The notes below the pieces were generated by a model, which was not told the origin of the DNA, searched no databases, and was given only the letters and a program-made list of their open reading frames with translations. A DNA stretch of 64,000 nucleotides from Colius striatus (lineage: Eukaryota; Chordata; Aves; Coliiformes; Coliidae): contig NC_084761.1 of assembly GCF_028858725.1 (NCBI RefSeq), forward strand, positions 97,241,971 through 97,305,970, written 5' to 3'. The number at the start of each line of letters is the position of its first letter. Within the stretch, counting starts at the first letter, position 1. Positions 32,511-44,842 of this stretch are shown here, piece by piece. The translations under genes and the position numbers were made by a program.

Positions 32511-35500
32511 TCAGAAGTGAACCCTCCTGATGTCGTGCGTGGCAGCCGGCCTCTTGCAGCTCCCACACGGGACGGAGCCTGCGGCCTTCTGCTTCTCGGC
32601 CAAGCAGCCGCGGCACAGGAGGTGGCCACAGGGCAGCTGGTACATGGGCTCGGCTTTGAAGTAGCACGAGAAGGTTTTGCCACAGGAACCACATCCCAGG
32701 CTCTGGCTGCTCCTGCCGTGCTCTGCAAAGGGTCACAGAATCGTTTGGGGTTGGAAAAGCCCTTGAAGCTGCTGCAGTCCCAGCCCTGCCCTCACCCTGC
32801 CCAGCCCAGCACTACCCCATGGCCCTCAGCACCTCAGCTCCACGGCTTTGGGATCCCTCCAGGGCTGGGCACTGCCCCAGCTCCCTGGGCAGCCTGGCAC
32901 AGGGGTGACACCCCTCTCAGGGAAACAGTTCTGCCTCAGCTCCAGCCTCAACCTTCCCTGGGGCAACTTCAGCCCATCTCTTCATGTCCTGTCACTCGGC
33001 AGCAGAGCCCGACCCCAGCTCACTGCAGCCTCCTGTCAGGGAGTGTCACAGAGTGCTCCTGTCTCCCCTCAGCCTCCTCTTCTCCAGGCTCAACACCCCC
33101 ATTCCCTCAGCCCTCCCCAGCCCCTTGTGCTCCAGCCCCTTCCCCAGCTCTGTGCCCGGCTCTGGCCACGCTGCAGCCCCTCAGTGTCCCTGTGGCAGTG
33201 AGTGAGGGGCCCAGCACTGACACAGCCCTGGAGCTGCAGCCTCCCCAGGGCCCAGCACAGGGGACAATCCCTGCCCTGCTCCTGCTGCCACCCCAGTGCT
33301 GATCCCAGCCAGGCTGCCCTTGGCCTTCTTGCCCCCCTGGGCCTGCTGCTGGCTCCTGTTCAGCCGTTGGCACCACCCCCCCCAGGCCCTTTCCCTGCAA
33401 CAGTTTCCAGCCCCTCTGCCCCAGCCTGGAGTGGGGTCTGGGGTTGGGGTGGCCCCAGGGCAGGTCTCAGGAGACAGAAGTGGCTGGGTTGTGGAGGGAG
33501 TGACCAGCCCATGCTGTGCCATCCCTTCCACACCCAATGCTGCCCCTGGGCTGTGCTGCAGGCTCCAGGCACAGCTGTAGGCAATTGGGATCACAGCCCA
33601 TTTCTCTGCCTCTACATAAGGGACGGGAAAGGCCTCAGTCCTGAGGCAGTGTTCAGAAGGTGTTGGATCATGTCACCACCAGGTTTCTAACTGAGGTAAG
33701 AGCTTTTTCCACTTGTGCTGAGGTTCAGATGGTCTCCCTTTAGCCTTTCCAAGGGGTGGGTCAGGCAGCAGTGCCCTGGGAGCTGTGGCTATCACTCTGC
33801 ATTCCTGGCACACACCACCTACCCAGGGCCACTCACTCAGCTCCTCAACAGCAGCAATTTTCAAGGGGACAGGAAAAAGCTTAATAGCTTCATGTCACTG
33901 TGAAACAGCAAAAGCTATTGAGAGAGAGAGGGAAAGAGACAGCTCCTGGGAGCTGCAGCCCCTTCTCAGGCTCACTTGGTCCCACTGAACCCTCTTCTCT
34001 GCCTTGAGCAGGAGATTCTTGCTCTGGAGAAGAAGAGCAAGGAAGCCCTTCAAACATCAGCCTGGGGAGGGACATATGGAGGTTGGATGCTTCCCTGCAC
34101 CCCAGAGAAATGATTCTGTGAATGCTCAGAGAGCTGGCTGAGAAGGTCTAGCTGGCAGGTGGGGTGAAAATGAGCCTCTGTGGGCTTAGACCTGGGGGAT
34201 TTGTGACATGTACTGGTGGTTGGGCTGTGGTGTTGGTACCATTACCTCTTCCTACACCACACTCATCCCCAGGTTGCTCAGTGCCACGTTTCAGCCCAGA
34301 CTGCAGAGCTGTGGGAGAAGCCAAAGCCTAGCTGTGAGGCGAGCTGGGGGTTTGGAGTAGCCCAGGGCATGCTGAGCTGGGCCATGGGCACACCATGGGG
34401 CTGGACCCTGCTCTGACTGTGGGCACAGACCCGAGCCTTCGTGTGCTGGGGGTCAGCAAGTGCCAACTTGCCTCACCTGCTGCCCTGCTTTCAGCTGGGA
34501 CAGAGTTAATTTTCTTCCCAGGAGCTGCTCCAGGGCTGTATTTTGGGTTTATGCTGAAGAGAATGTGGATAACAGAGGGGTTTGGTTCTTGTTGAGCAGT
34601 GCTGCACAGCTGGTGTGGGCACAACTGGGAGTGAGCATGGCCAGGAGAGCTGGCCCCAGCTAGCCAAGGGCTACTCCATACCACAGGAGCAGACAGTGGG
34701 GGGCTGGCTGGGGGGCAGGTCACTGCTTGGGCAGCAGTCAGTGGGGGTAGAGCAACTGCACTGGGCAGCACTTGTCTCACCTTGGGTTTTGTTGATCTTA
34801 ATTACCATTATCATACTTTATTCTCCCACTGTGGTTCTGTTTTAGTTACTACACTTGCTCTTACCCTGAGTTTTGACTCTCTGTCCCCAGCCCCTGGCAG
34901 CTGTGGGGAGGGCAGTGAGTGAGGGGCTGTGTTGCCCTGAGCTGGAACCATGACATTGTGAGAATAAACCAGTCAAACTGCTGACACAGATAAACAAGCA
35001 GTAGTTGGGGATGAAGTAAAGCTTGGAGAGAGACTGAAGAGGCAGAGGCAGGTGCCGAGCACCAGCACAATGCTCCTGGTAACCCCCTCCCAGTCCCCCT
35101 CCCACTCCCTGGGGCAGGCAGAGCTGCCTGGTGCTTACCTAGGATGGTGCCTGGGCTCCAGGAGCTGCTGCAGCCTCCCTCCCCCTGTGCCTGGAGCTGG
35201 CTCTTCATCAGCTTGGCTGTGAAGGAGGGCATGGAGCTGAGTGCAGAGGTCAGGGCAGTGTCCAAGCTCTCTGACAGCTTCTGTTCGTGAGAGACGGGAT
35301 CTGCCAAAAGAGAAGCACGAGCTCGGGGAACAGCGTGGGGCAGAGACAGCTCTGGGACAGCACTTGGGAGCTCAGCACCCTGCTGCTTGTTATCTTGAGG
35401 GGGCTCTTTTCCCCTCTGACAGGATGGGGATGCAGCACCTCACAGAACTGTGTGGGGCTGGAAAAGCCCTCGAAACTCCTGCAGTCCCAGCCCTGCCCTC

Positions 35501-38500
35501 ACCCTGCCCAGCCCAGCACTAACCCCACGGCCCTCAGCACCTCAGCTCCACGGCTTTGGGATCCCTCCAGGGCTGGGCACTCCCCCAGCTCCCTGGGCAG
35601 CCTGGCACAGGGGCTGACATCCCTCTCAGGGAAAGAGTTCTGCCTCAGCTCCAATCTCAACCTCCCCTGGGGCAACTTGAGGCTGTTTCCTCATGTCCTG
35701 TCACTCGTTACTGGGGAGCAGAGACTGACCCTCAGCTCACTGCAGCCTCCTTGTCAGGGAGTGTCAGAGAGTGCTCCTGTCTCCCTCAGGCTCCTCTTCT
35801 CCAGGCTCAACACCCCCATTCCCTCAGCCCCTCCCCAGCCCCTTGTGCTCCAGCCCCTTCCCCAGCTCTGTGCCCGGCTCTGGCCACGCTGCAGCCCCTC
35901 AGTGTCCCTGTGGCAGTGAGTGAGGGGCCCAGCACTGACACAGCCCTGGAGCTGCAGCCTCCCCAGGGCCCAGCACAGGGGACAATCCCTGCCCTGGGCC
36001 TGCTGCCACCCCAGTGCTGATCCCAGCCAGGGTGCCCTTGGCCTTCTTGCCCCCCTGGGCATGCTGCTGGCTCCTGTTCAGCACCAACCACCCCAGGCCC
36101 TTTCCCTGCAGCAGTTTCCAGCCCCTCTGCCCCAGCCTGGAGCTGCCTGGGGTTGGGGTGGCCCAAGGGCAGGACCCAGCCCTTGCCCTTGTTCAGTCTC
36201 ATGCCATTGCCCTCAGCCCATGGCTCCAGCCTGGCCAGGGCTCTCTGCAGACCCTTCCTGCCCTCATCTCCTTCATGTCCTAAAGATGGCAAGTCCTACA
36301 GAGTAGTGTCAGGCACTTGTGTCACGTCCCAGTGTCAGGTCTGAAAACGGGCAACACCTCAAACCATCCAGAACCCCCTTTCAGCCCCTCAGGACATGTG
36401 CCACATCCCAATGCTTCCTGCACCTGACTATGAACATTTAAGCCACTAACAAAATCTGAGGGGCTTCATTTTTTCCTGCCTGTGCCATTTCTGAGGCAAA
36501 GGAGTGAGCCCAAGGCGTGGGGTTGGCCCATCCCTGCAGCACCCGCGGCGTTCATTAAGGCTCCGCGTGAGGAGAATGTCGTCTGCATCACTAATTCCCT
36601 TCACTCCATCTCCCCATGGAAGACCTTTGAATTAGCGCTGCCCATGTGCTACAGCAATCAAGGCTGATGACATCCCCAAGCCCTGTGCTTTGATTTATGT
36701 ATGGGCACAGCTCCTCAGGGAGCTCCGGGACCCTTCCAGGTCCCCACCGTGCTCGGGGCACATCCCCGGTGGGTGCTGTCATGTGCCTCTGCCAGGAACA
36801 TAACTCATGATTCCTCCTGAAGCATGGAATGAGCTCCAGAGAGAGCAGAGCAGGGCTCTGCAGGCTGGCTACTCCCTCCTCTTTCTGCTACCACCAAACA
36901 TCACTTATTTTCAACCAAGGCTGTAAAGAATCTGTTTAGCAATCAAGCTACCACCTAACTAAGGCTTTTCTGTCCCTCAAAACATTTTGGGGGGCAGTTT
37001 TGGGAGGAAGGTGAAGGGGATTGCAGGCACCAGCAGGTATGAAGAGAAGGCAGAGGGTGTGGGCTACCTCCTAGCATGTTCCAGACCATTGATCAGAGAA
37101 CACAACTTGGCTTATGAGCCTAGAGACAGCCCTTCTGTGAGCAGAAGATGCCCATGCATGGGGGTTCACATTGTCACAGTGACACAGCTGCTCTCCTCAG
37201 CTTCTTCTGTGCAGGAGGTGGCTCAAGGTGTCTCTCTCCTACAGAACCAGTGTTGTTGAGGTTGGAAAAGCCCTTCAAGCTCCTCAAGTGCAACTGCTCC
37301 CGCAGCACTGCTGTGGCCACCACTAACCCATGGCCCTCAGCCACAGCTCTGGGATCGCTCCAGGGTTGGAGACTCCACCACTGTCCTGGGCAGCCTGGCA
37401 CAGGGCTTGACAACCCTTTTGGGGAAGAAATTGTTCCCTATCTCCAATCTAAACCTCCTCAAGTGCAACCTGAGGCCATTTCCTCTTATCCTGTCATTTG
37501 TTCCTTGGCCACAACCTCCTGTCAGGGATTTGCAGCGAGCCTCTCAGCTTCCATTCATTACCACCTAAAGCAGTGACTCAGTTTAACTGAGAGCAGAGCA
37601 CAGCCCCAGGTGTTGCTGTGTGCAGCACAGATCCAGCCACACAGCAGCTGTGCTGCCAGCAGCTTTCAGCAAAGTCCTGTGCCAACAAGGGAGAAAGCAA
37701 ATGTGGCACAGAAGATGTGGCTGTGGGTGACAGAGCTAAAGTGGGGGTCAAGAAGAGAGCTGGCCTGGGAGCCACACTCCTCAGCATGGCCTGGAGGCTG
37801 GGGGTACTACTCATTAGAGCATAAACCACAAACCAGCAAACAGATTTTGGGGAGAGAGGTGTGGTACTTAAACCACAGATCCCCGTTGCTTTCTGCAGAG
37901 GCTCCTGCCCACCCTGGCACCCAAGTGCTGCTGGGCCCACAAAGGGCACCACAGGTCCCGGGGCTGGGGCTTAGCTGGGTGAAACCAGCAGCTTTTCAGG
38001 GAATTTCACAGAGTCACAGACTGATGGGGGCTGGAAGGGCCCTGCAGAGCTGCCCCAGCCCCTGCTACAGCAGGTTCCCCTGGCTCAGGGGGCACAGGAA
38101 CGTGTCCAGGGGGGGTTGGAAACCTCCTGAGAAGGAGCCTCCACACCCTCCCTGGGCAGCCTGGGCCAGGGCTCCCTCACCTCAGCACCAAAGGACTTTC
38201 TCCTCCTGGGCCAGTGGAACTGCCTGTGTTCCAGCTTCTGTCTATTACTCCTAGTCCTGTCACTGAAGACAACAGAAAAAGTGCCACCCCACTCTCTTGA
38301 CAAACACCTTTTAAATACTTGTGTTAATGAGATTCCCCCTGAGCTCAGGCTTCTCTTCTCCAGGCTGAACAGCCCCAGGTCCTGCAGCCTTTCCTCCTCA
38401 CACACATGTTCCATCCCCTCAGCATCTTGGTGGCCCTGCACTGGCCTCTCTCCAGCAGGTCCTTGTTTGCCTCAGGGCTGCAGTGTTTTTCTGCTTGCTT

Positions 38501-41500
38501 CCAGATTGCTAAGAAAGGCAGGGAGAGGGAACCAGAGCCCATTTCCTCCCCCTCAAGACAGTCATATCCTTCCTCTAACTTCTCTACCTGATTTTCTGCT
38601 TTAACTGCAAACCCTGTGTGAGCCTCTCCCAGCCTGTGCTGTCTCCAGTTCCCTTGTTGCTGCACATTCCAAGCCCTGAGGCTCCCCAGGCTCAGCCTCT
38701 GCCACAGCAGGAGGAAGGCAGGAACCACTGTGTCCCTGTGCAGGATTAGTGCCCCACTCCTGCATTCCTCCCCAGCTCACACCTCCTGGTAAGCTCCACA
38801 GCAGCCAGCACTCTTTGTGCCATCACCACTGCACCACCAGACATGTTTTTGTTGTGCTGCTGCATGTTTTTCTCCTGGTCTGGGATAATAAATCCCAGAG
38901 AAACTTCAAACCAGCAAGCTGAGAGAAAAAAACAGTGGCTGGAAAGCAAGGAGAAAGGGAATAGCACTCAAAATGGACCTGAGCAAAGCAGGGCTGTGAG
39001 ACAGAGACACACAGGGAGATCAGGAAGCTTAGAGAGGAGAAAAAGAGGAAGAGAACAGGAGGAAACAGCATCTGGGAAGGCAAGGATGTGCTGAGGAGAG
39101 GGGAGGTGGATGAGGAGGCGACCTGACCCCCACCACATCGATCAACAGCGAAACACAACGGCCTTAAAGCTCTCTAGAGCTGGGGTGGGGGATCTATCCT
39201 GGAGCCTCCTGCCTGGAAAAGCTGGTGAGACACTGAAGGAAAAGGAGTGACTGAGGGAGCCCTGGTACCTGTGGAACAGTCCATGTGGATCAACAGGGAG
39301 TCAGTGTCAGGTTTCATTTTTTTAGCACTGTTCTCTGAGGTAGAAGCGACAAGTGAGTTTGTAGAAGAGAAATAGGGTGGCTGCGGGGAGCTCTGATCCA
39401 TACAGTCCACTTTCCTTTTGAGGGAGGCCATGGCAATGGAAGAAGGCAGGAGAGTGTGGGAGGCGTGGGCCCTCCCCAGCAGGTTGGTGCCAGGGATGCT
39501 GTGCTGCAGCAGGAAATGATCTATCCTGGCCTTGAGCGTGGGGTGAGGCAGGGGCTGGGAGTGCTGGCCGAAGGCCACCCCGGTGAAGGGGTCGCTGGGG
39601 ACCCTGCCCCAACACGCCTCGCTCCGGTTGCATTTCTCCAAGGTGGTCTGGTCAATGACCTTCCCAGAGGGCAGCAGCATAGGGAAAGTCATGATCTCCA
39701 GAGTGATGGGGTCCAGGAACTCCTCGGGGATGTCCTGCACCACGTCCACCAGCTTGTGGAGCGTCTGCCGCTCGCTCTCGTTGGCGCCCAAGGGGACGCA
39801 GTCGCTCTCCATCGGCGTCCAGGCCTCTGCCTTCAGGCCGCTCGCCTCCTGGGACGAGAGCTGCGAGGCCACCTGAAACACCCCCTCGATGACGTCCTGA
39901 GGGCAGGATTTGGCAGGCTGGCCCCACACCTCCAGCCGTTTGATGCCGGGCAGCCCGCCCCCGGCCACGTGGGTGATGCAGATCTTTAAGTGGGACACGT
40001 TGCTGAGCGAGGAGGGCCCTTTGTTCCAAAGATCTTGAGATGCAGAGCCTGGGTAGGAGAGGACGTTTTCCATCTGCTGGAAGGGCGGCCTGGGCTTGAA
40101 GCCTCTGTGGCCAAATGTCACTTTGCTTTGATTTTTTAAGACAGCTTTGCCCACCAGTGTGAAAGTGTCTTTGTCAGACACGGGCTGCCCAGGCACACCT
40201 GAGAACTGACCCTCAGGGCTCTGCCAAGAGCTTTTATTGCACGAGGTAGAGGTGTAAAGTTCGAGCCCAGAGAAGGTTTGATACCCCCCAGCTGAGATGT
40301 CAATGTTGATCCTGCAGATCTCGATGTTGAAGGGGAAAGAGATGGTGACGTGGACGGGAGGTTTGATGAAGTACTCGCTGCGGAAGCCGCGGTTCCTCCT
40401 GGCCAGGTCTTCAGAGATCAGATTCTCCACTTCGTAGCCATCAGCAGAGATCTGTGGTTTTGGAGGGGGGAGAAAACTGGGTTTAATCTGAAGCCTCAAG
40501 GTGAAACTGATTTCACAAGTAAGTGAAGTGGACTCACAAGGTGCCATGAGGCTGACACGGGAGGTAGGTGCTGCAGCCATGTGTGGAGCTGACTGAACTG
40601 CCCCAGAGGGTGCACAACTGCACTCTGGGGTTTGGCTCAGTGAACTAAACCATTTGGCTGGGAGCAGAGTGTGAGGGAGACTGGGGTCTTCTCTTTCAGC
40701 AGCAGCTTATCCTGCCCTGTGGAAACCTTGAAAGAGCAGTTACAGAATCCCACAGAAACCTCAGGAGGACGGCGAGCCAACTGCCTTCTGCCCCAGGATC
40801 CATCCCAGAGGGAGATCTGCCTGACACCCCAGAAGATGCAATCCCACCCCCTGGCCTATAGACCCACCCCTGTGGCATCTAAAAAGTTTGCAGCATTTGC
40901 TAAATGATCAAGTAACAGCCAGGAATATCTGTTTATTCCACCTCCAGTCTGCTGATGACACCTCAGCAGCATTGGCTGGAGCAGGGGGGTGTCACACCTG
41001 AGCTGGTGGTTTTACAGCACAAGGCTCCCAAATCTGAGGCTGATTTGAGGTGTGGGTTGGTGGGGAGACTGCTAAAAAAAGGCTTTGAATTAAAACTGAG
41101 TCAGTTTCTAAGAGATTCTGATGATGCTGAGTGGAAACTGAGGCAAAGTGTCTGCAGCAAACGTTGTCATGGGCTGTGTATTGTACTGAGGGAAGGGAAA
41201 GCTGTGATATTGCAGGGCAAAGGCACCTCAAGTCACAGCACACACACCTGTAGGCACATAGCACTGGCTCGCTACAAGATCCTGCAAAATTGGGGCTTCT
41301 TCCCCTCAATAAGTAGAGTGTGACCCATGACAACAGTCACAGGAGGTCACACAGTGTCCTAACTCTACCTGGCAGGCACTGACCAAACCACAGTTTGAAA
41401 GGTAACTTGTGGGAAGTCTCTCACTGTTGATTTTCCAAAGCACTGAACCTTCAGCCCCACTTCACCTTCACCCAGGCATGGGTTCCCTTAGTGCTTGCAC

Positions 41501-42031
41501 ATCAGTGACTCTCTCAAGACAAAGCAGGAGGAGAGATTCCCAACATCACAAAACCTCCTTGCTGGGAATAGACAGGAGACTGGGGAGCTTGGAAGAGAAA
41601 GGTATGAGGCAAACCACCCAAATCACAACCCTCTCCCACCACTGCAAAACCATTTGAATGCACAGAACCGCTTTGAGCTCTGCAGAGTGAGGAGCCCACA
41701 CCTTCCTTAGGCTGAGACTGCAGCTGTCCTCAGTGCTTCAGCTGCCAGGGGATGTACACAGACTCCCAGGTTCCAATCCCCCTCTGAACCAGCCAGCACA
41801 CACAAAATGAGGGCACTTTTGCTGTGACTTGCCTTTGCTTTGTTTTCTCAGGGTGGCCTGGCATAGCCAGTCTTCCAGAAACACTCCCAACTCTCCCAGA
41901 GGAGCAGCAAACACACCCTCCCCAGCCCCAACCAGCCCAGAGTACCCACTTCCACCTCCCCCAAGTTGTTATTTTACCTTGTTGCAGTGAATTCTTGGCT
42001 TGAACTGTGGGAGACAGACGTTTATTACCAT
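32511..42031 (-). CDS. UBOX5: RING finger protein 37 / U-box domain-containing protein 5
   Basis: Nuclear E3 ubiquitin ligase with both a U-box and a RING. Minus-strand coding exons: 41978-42031, 39269-40451, 35139-35300, 32511-32722; 1611 nt, 536 residues, against 541 in human. The short first exon reads MVINVCLPQFKPRIHCNK. Exon 2 carries the long N-terminal domain and the U-box (about residues 259-333, starting IPEEFLDPITLEIM, with GKVIDQTTLEKC). Exon 3 starts at VSHEQKLSES. Exon 4 holds the RING-like Cys/His cluster (CGSCGKTFSC, LPCGHLLCRGC, CGSCKRP) and the end DIRRVHF, as in human. Phases agree at every junction. The 468-residue open frame beginning at 40580 uses a false start; the true N-terminus is the small upstream exon. 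A 5' non-coding exon near 51.1 kb is likely; FASTKD5 is nested in the first intron. Confidence 0.95.
32728..33440 (-). mobile_element. CR1 LINE fragment in UBOX5 last intron
   Basis: Starts about 6 bp from the UBOX5 last-exon acceptor ('gtcacagaatcgtttggggt') and extends to the 'tttccctgcaacagtttcca' region. Nearly identical in long blocks to the 35.4 and 51.3 kb copies. Confidence 0.92.
33441..34481. other. Gene-free UBOX5 intronic sequence
   Basis: No exon or further recognisable repeat apart from a short (GA)n near 33920. Confidence 0.5.
34482..34955 (+). mobile_element. Solo LTR of an avian endogenous retrovirus (fossil)
   Basis: Resembles LTRs common in bird genomes: 'gggacagagttaattttctt' near the start, 'gggttttgttgatcttaatt' and AT-rich U3/R-like middle, and a CCATGACA end. 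About 0.47 kb, no internal virus genes next to it, so a solo LTR; clearly diverged, hence old. Lies in a UBOX5 intron between exons 3 and 4, in the opposite orientation to the gene. The exact family is not assigned. Confidence 0.6.
35435..36290 (-). mobile_element. CR1 LINE fragment in UBOX5 intron, about 0.85 kb
   Basis: Inverted copy from 'cctcacagaactgtgtgggg' through the 3' region to ORF2-proximal sequence ('catggctccagcctggccag'). Confidence 0.92.
36291..37242. other. Intronic unique stretch with candidate conserved element at 36420-36680
   Basis: In the UBOX5 intron between exons 2 and 3. 36420-36680 has ordinary GC, CATTAAGG and CTAATTCCC homeodomain-like sites and GAATTAGCGCTG, without repeat homology. 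Function unknown. Confidence 0.35.
37243..37560 (-). mobile_element. CR1 LINE 3' fragment in UBOX5 intron
   Basis: Inverted copy with 'gttggaaaagcccttcaagc' and 'gggcagcctggcacagggct'; the immediate terminal repeat is eroded. Confidence 0.85.
37998..38465 (-). mobile_element. CR1 LINE 3' fragment in UBOX5 intron
   Basis: Inverted copy from 'aatttcacagagtcacagac' to 'ctggcctctctccagcaggt'. Confidence 0.9.
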
Positions 42032-42929
42032 CTTGGCAGCTGGAGAGAGCTCAATTGCCGAGCATCAGATGCAGCTTGTAAAAGAAAAGGCGAAGGAAGA
42101 AAGTGAACATCGTTGGAGCAGCGAGAAGGATCTCGTGTTGTGAGGGGTGTCACACATAGAAATGTTTCTTGAGGGCTTTGTGTGGAAGTGAAGAGGAGAG
42201 ACAAATATTGCTAACTGGTATTTAATAGCTCCAAGGCAGCAGAGGGCATTTAACAGCTCTGATTTAATGATCTGTGCTCTGAACAGTGACCCAGCTGATC
42301 CTTCTGCCAGCTCAAGCCAAGGCACCTTGTTCCCAAATGTGACTCAAGTGGCTTCCATCAAATGCCTTTTAAGACTGAAATTCTCTGTGGGGTGAAGAGT
42401 TTTAACCTTGTATTAACCTTAGTTTTAAAGTCCATTGCCTTGGGCAACCTTGCAGATGAGGAAAAGCCTCAAGAAGAGGCAGCCCTTTGATGATTTCCAA
42501 GGGAAGCTGTTAGTGCAGCCCAAATGAAATTAGCCCTTTAGGGGCATGTTTGCCTGGCTGCTGAAATGCAGAGCGTTACTGAGCTTCCTTTGCCTCCCCC
42601 CAGGCTCTGCATGGGATGGAGCTGAAAGGAGAAAAGTGGTATCTCAGGTACAAACCCCTCAGAGAAACACCAAGGGGACAGAAGCCAAGCAGAGGGTGGA
42701 GGCTCCAGGCCAGCCTGGGAAACTCCCAAGAGATGCAGCAGGCCATAGGAACACTTCTTCTAGTCCCAGATGTGGTCAGGAGCAACTCCTGGCCCTCAAC
42801 ACAGTTGACACAAACCAACACTCCTCCAGCACAGCTTTCTGGGCTTCCTGAGCCCATGAGGTTTCCAGTCCAGGGCTGCCAGTGAGCAACTGTTCAAACA
42901 GGCTCTTGAACTGCTCTGTCCTGCTTTAG

Positions 42930-43022
42930 GGCTGGGGGTTAGTGCTGGGCTTGGCAGTGTGAGGGGTTGGGCTCCAGGAGCTTAAAGGACTCTTCCAAGC
43001 ACAATGATTCCCTGACTCTGAC
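42930..43022 (+). mobile_element. CR1 LINE terminal fragment
   Basis: About 90 bases resembling the 3' tail ('ttagtgctgggcttggcagt', 'aatgattccctgactctg'). Confidence 0.6.
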
Positions 43023-44019
43023 TTTTTGGCAGCCACATCTTGTGGGAGCAAGCCTTTCACTACAGGCTGTGACACATAGCTCCTCTTCCTGCTTCATTTT
43101 GAGCCTGTCCCTCAGTGCTGGTATTACCCACATCAATTCTCCTCGCTTCCTTTCTTGGAATGACTCAGGATTCACCCTCTGTTCCGTTTCTCCTCACATC
43201 TCTTTCCTGGGCTGAACACTTCTTTTCTGATCTGACCAGACTGGTGTGTTTTCTACCACACTTAATCTGTCACAATTAGCTCAGGTTAATTACAAACAGT
43301 CTATTCTCTCCCTGATCTTGCTTTCAGTTGAGTCAGAGCAGGACTGTGCCTGAAATATGACTATGGGACTTTCATCACTGTGTAGATACAGGTACATCCT
43401 CAGGATTTTTTTCTCCTACCTCTTTGTGACCCTGCCAGACTTAAACAACTCAGGCTAATGGCTGCAGGTTCCATATCTCAGTAAGGAAATGCATTGTTCC
43501 CCATGCCCAAGTCACTCCCTTCTTCTACAAAGCTCTGCTACACTCTTGCTTCACAAGTTGGTTACTGAGTCACTTTTCCTGGCTGTGGTTTGGCTTTTTT
43601 CCCTCCTCCCATAGAAATGCAGCTCAAAGGACAGACAGTGGGGATAAAAGGAGAGAGGCAATGAGAAACTGCAGGGAGGTTTGGACTAAGGTTCTGTGTA
43701 AAGAAGGAAAGTGAGAACTGGCTGGATGCACAGTAATAGGAAAAGAAGGGGGTTGGATGAAGCCAGGGAGGAGCCTGGGATTCAATGACTATAAAGTGCC
43801 ACCAGGATGTCACCCAAGTGTCCACCTTCCCTGAGGTGAACAAGGATCTTTGGGCTGAGGTGGTGAAACACAGACCTGAAGGACTCTGCTCTGTGCTTTT
43901 TGATGCCAGCAGGATCCTTAGTGCCCTTGAACAAGTCATTTACAACCAGGTTTTCTGGAGCTGCCTCCTGGAAATGTCCCTCCTCCCTGAGACAAGCACC
44001 ACCTGAATGCTGAGGAAGG

Positions 44020-44098
44020 CGCATCTGCTTTAGCAAGAGGTTGGGCTGGATGAGCTCTAGAGGTCCTTCCCAAACCCCACCATGCTACAAGAAGAGGA
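44020..44098 (+). mobile_element. CR1 LINE terminal fragment
   Basis: 'tgctttagcaagaggttggg', 'tggatgagctctagaggtcc' and a 'ccccaccatg' end match the CR1 3' tail. Confidence 0.65.
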
Positions 44099-44629
44099 GG
44101 AACTCTGTCCTCAGAGTGCAGGCATCAGACACTGGGCCACATCCCAAGCAAGAGAATAACCCAGTGAGCCCTGTGACGGAGGGTGAAACCAGCAGCTTCA
44201 CTCCTCACAACCAGAGTTTGCCCAGGACCTGGCAGGTGAATCACCTCCAGGTGGATTTTTCAGCCCTGCTCAGGGGCAGATGTTGCCAATAGGAGGGAAA
44301 TCTACTCTGCCAGGCATTGCTGAGAGCTGGGCATGAAATGAATGTCTCAGGGTGGGAGCAACCCAACCCTCAGCCCCAGCTGCCACCTCACCAGCTCTCA
44401 CGTCACCCTGCTGGTGCACAAGCTCTTACAGGAGAACCTCAGATGGTGCCCAGCAGCTCCAGCTCGATGGAGATGGCAACAGTAAAGAATTGCCCCCAGC
44501 TCAGCTTCAGGCCTGAAAGTCATCCCAATTCACTCCCAGCTATCGCTGCTCTGCTCTCCCACAGCCACCAAATCCATTCACCTTCATTTAAGGCGGGGGG
44601 AAGAAAAAAAGCAATCACTGAGCAAAATG

Positions 44630-44842
44630 AAGAGGGCAGTAGCTTTTATTTGTCATGGGAGCATTTGAGGATCAAAGTATAAAAGGATGGGACAGATGCC
44701 TGTCAGCAGAGCAGGATGAGCTAAACACAGCGAGGCAGCCTGAGCACACAGAGCACCAGCCAAAAAACCCTGAACCAACGCTGGGAAAGCACTTCAATCA
44801 GCAACCAGAGAGATGCACGTGGGAGCAAAGGCCTGCAGCAGG
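44630..44842 (-). other. FASTKD5: FASTKD5 3' UTR and poly(A) signal
   Basis: Reverse-strand AATAAA at 44645-44650, about 195 bp past the stop. Confidence 0.7.

Noticed and set aside
31849-32736. 295-residue minus-strand open frame
   Set aside because: Wrong frame over the UBOX5 last exon and its CpG-rich 3' UTR; the correct frame gives the RING motif.
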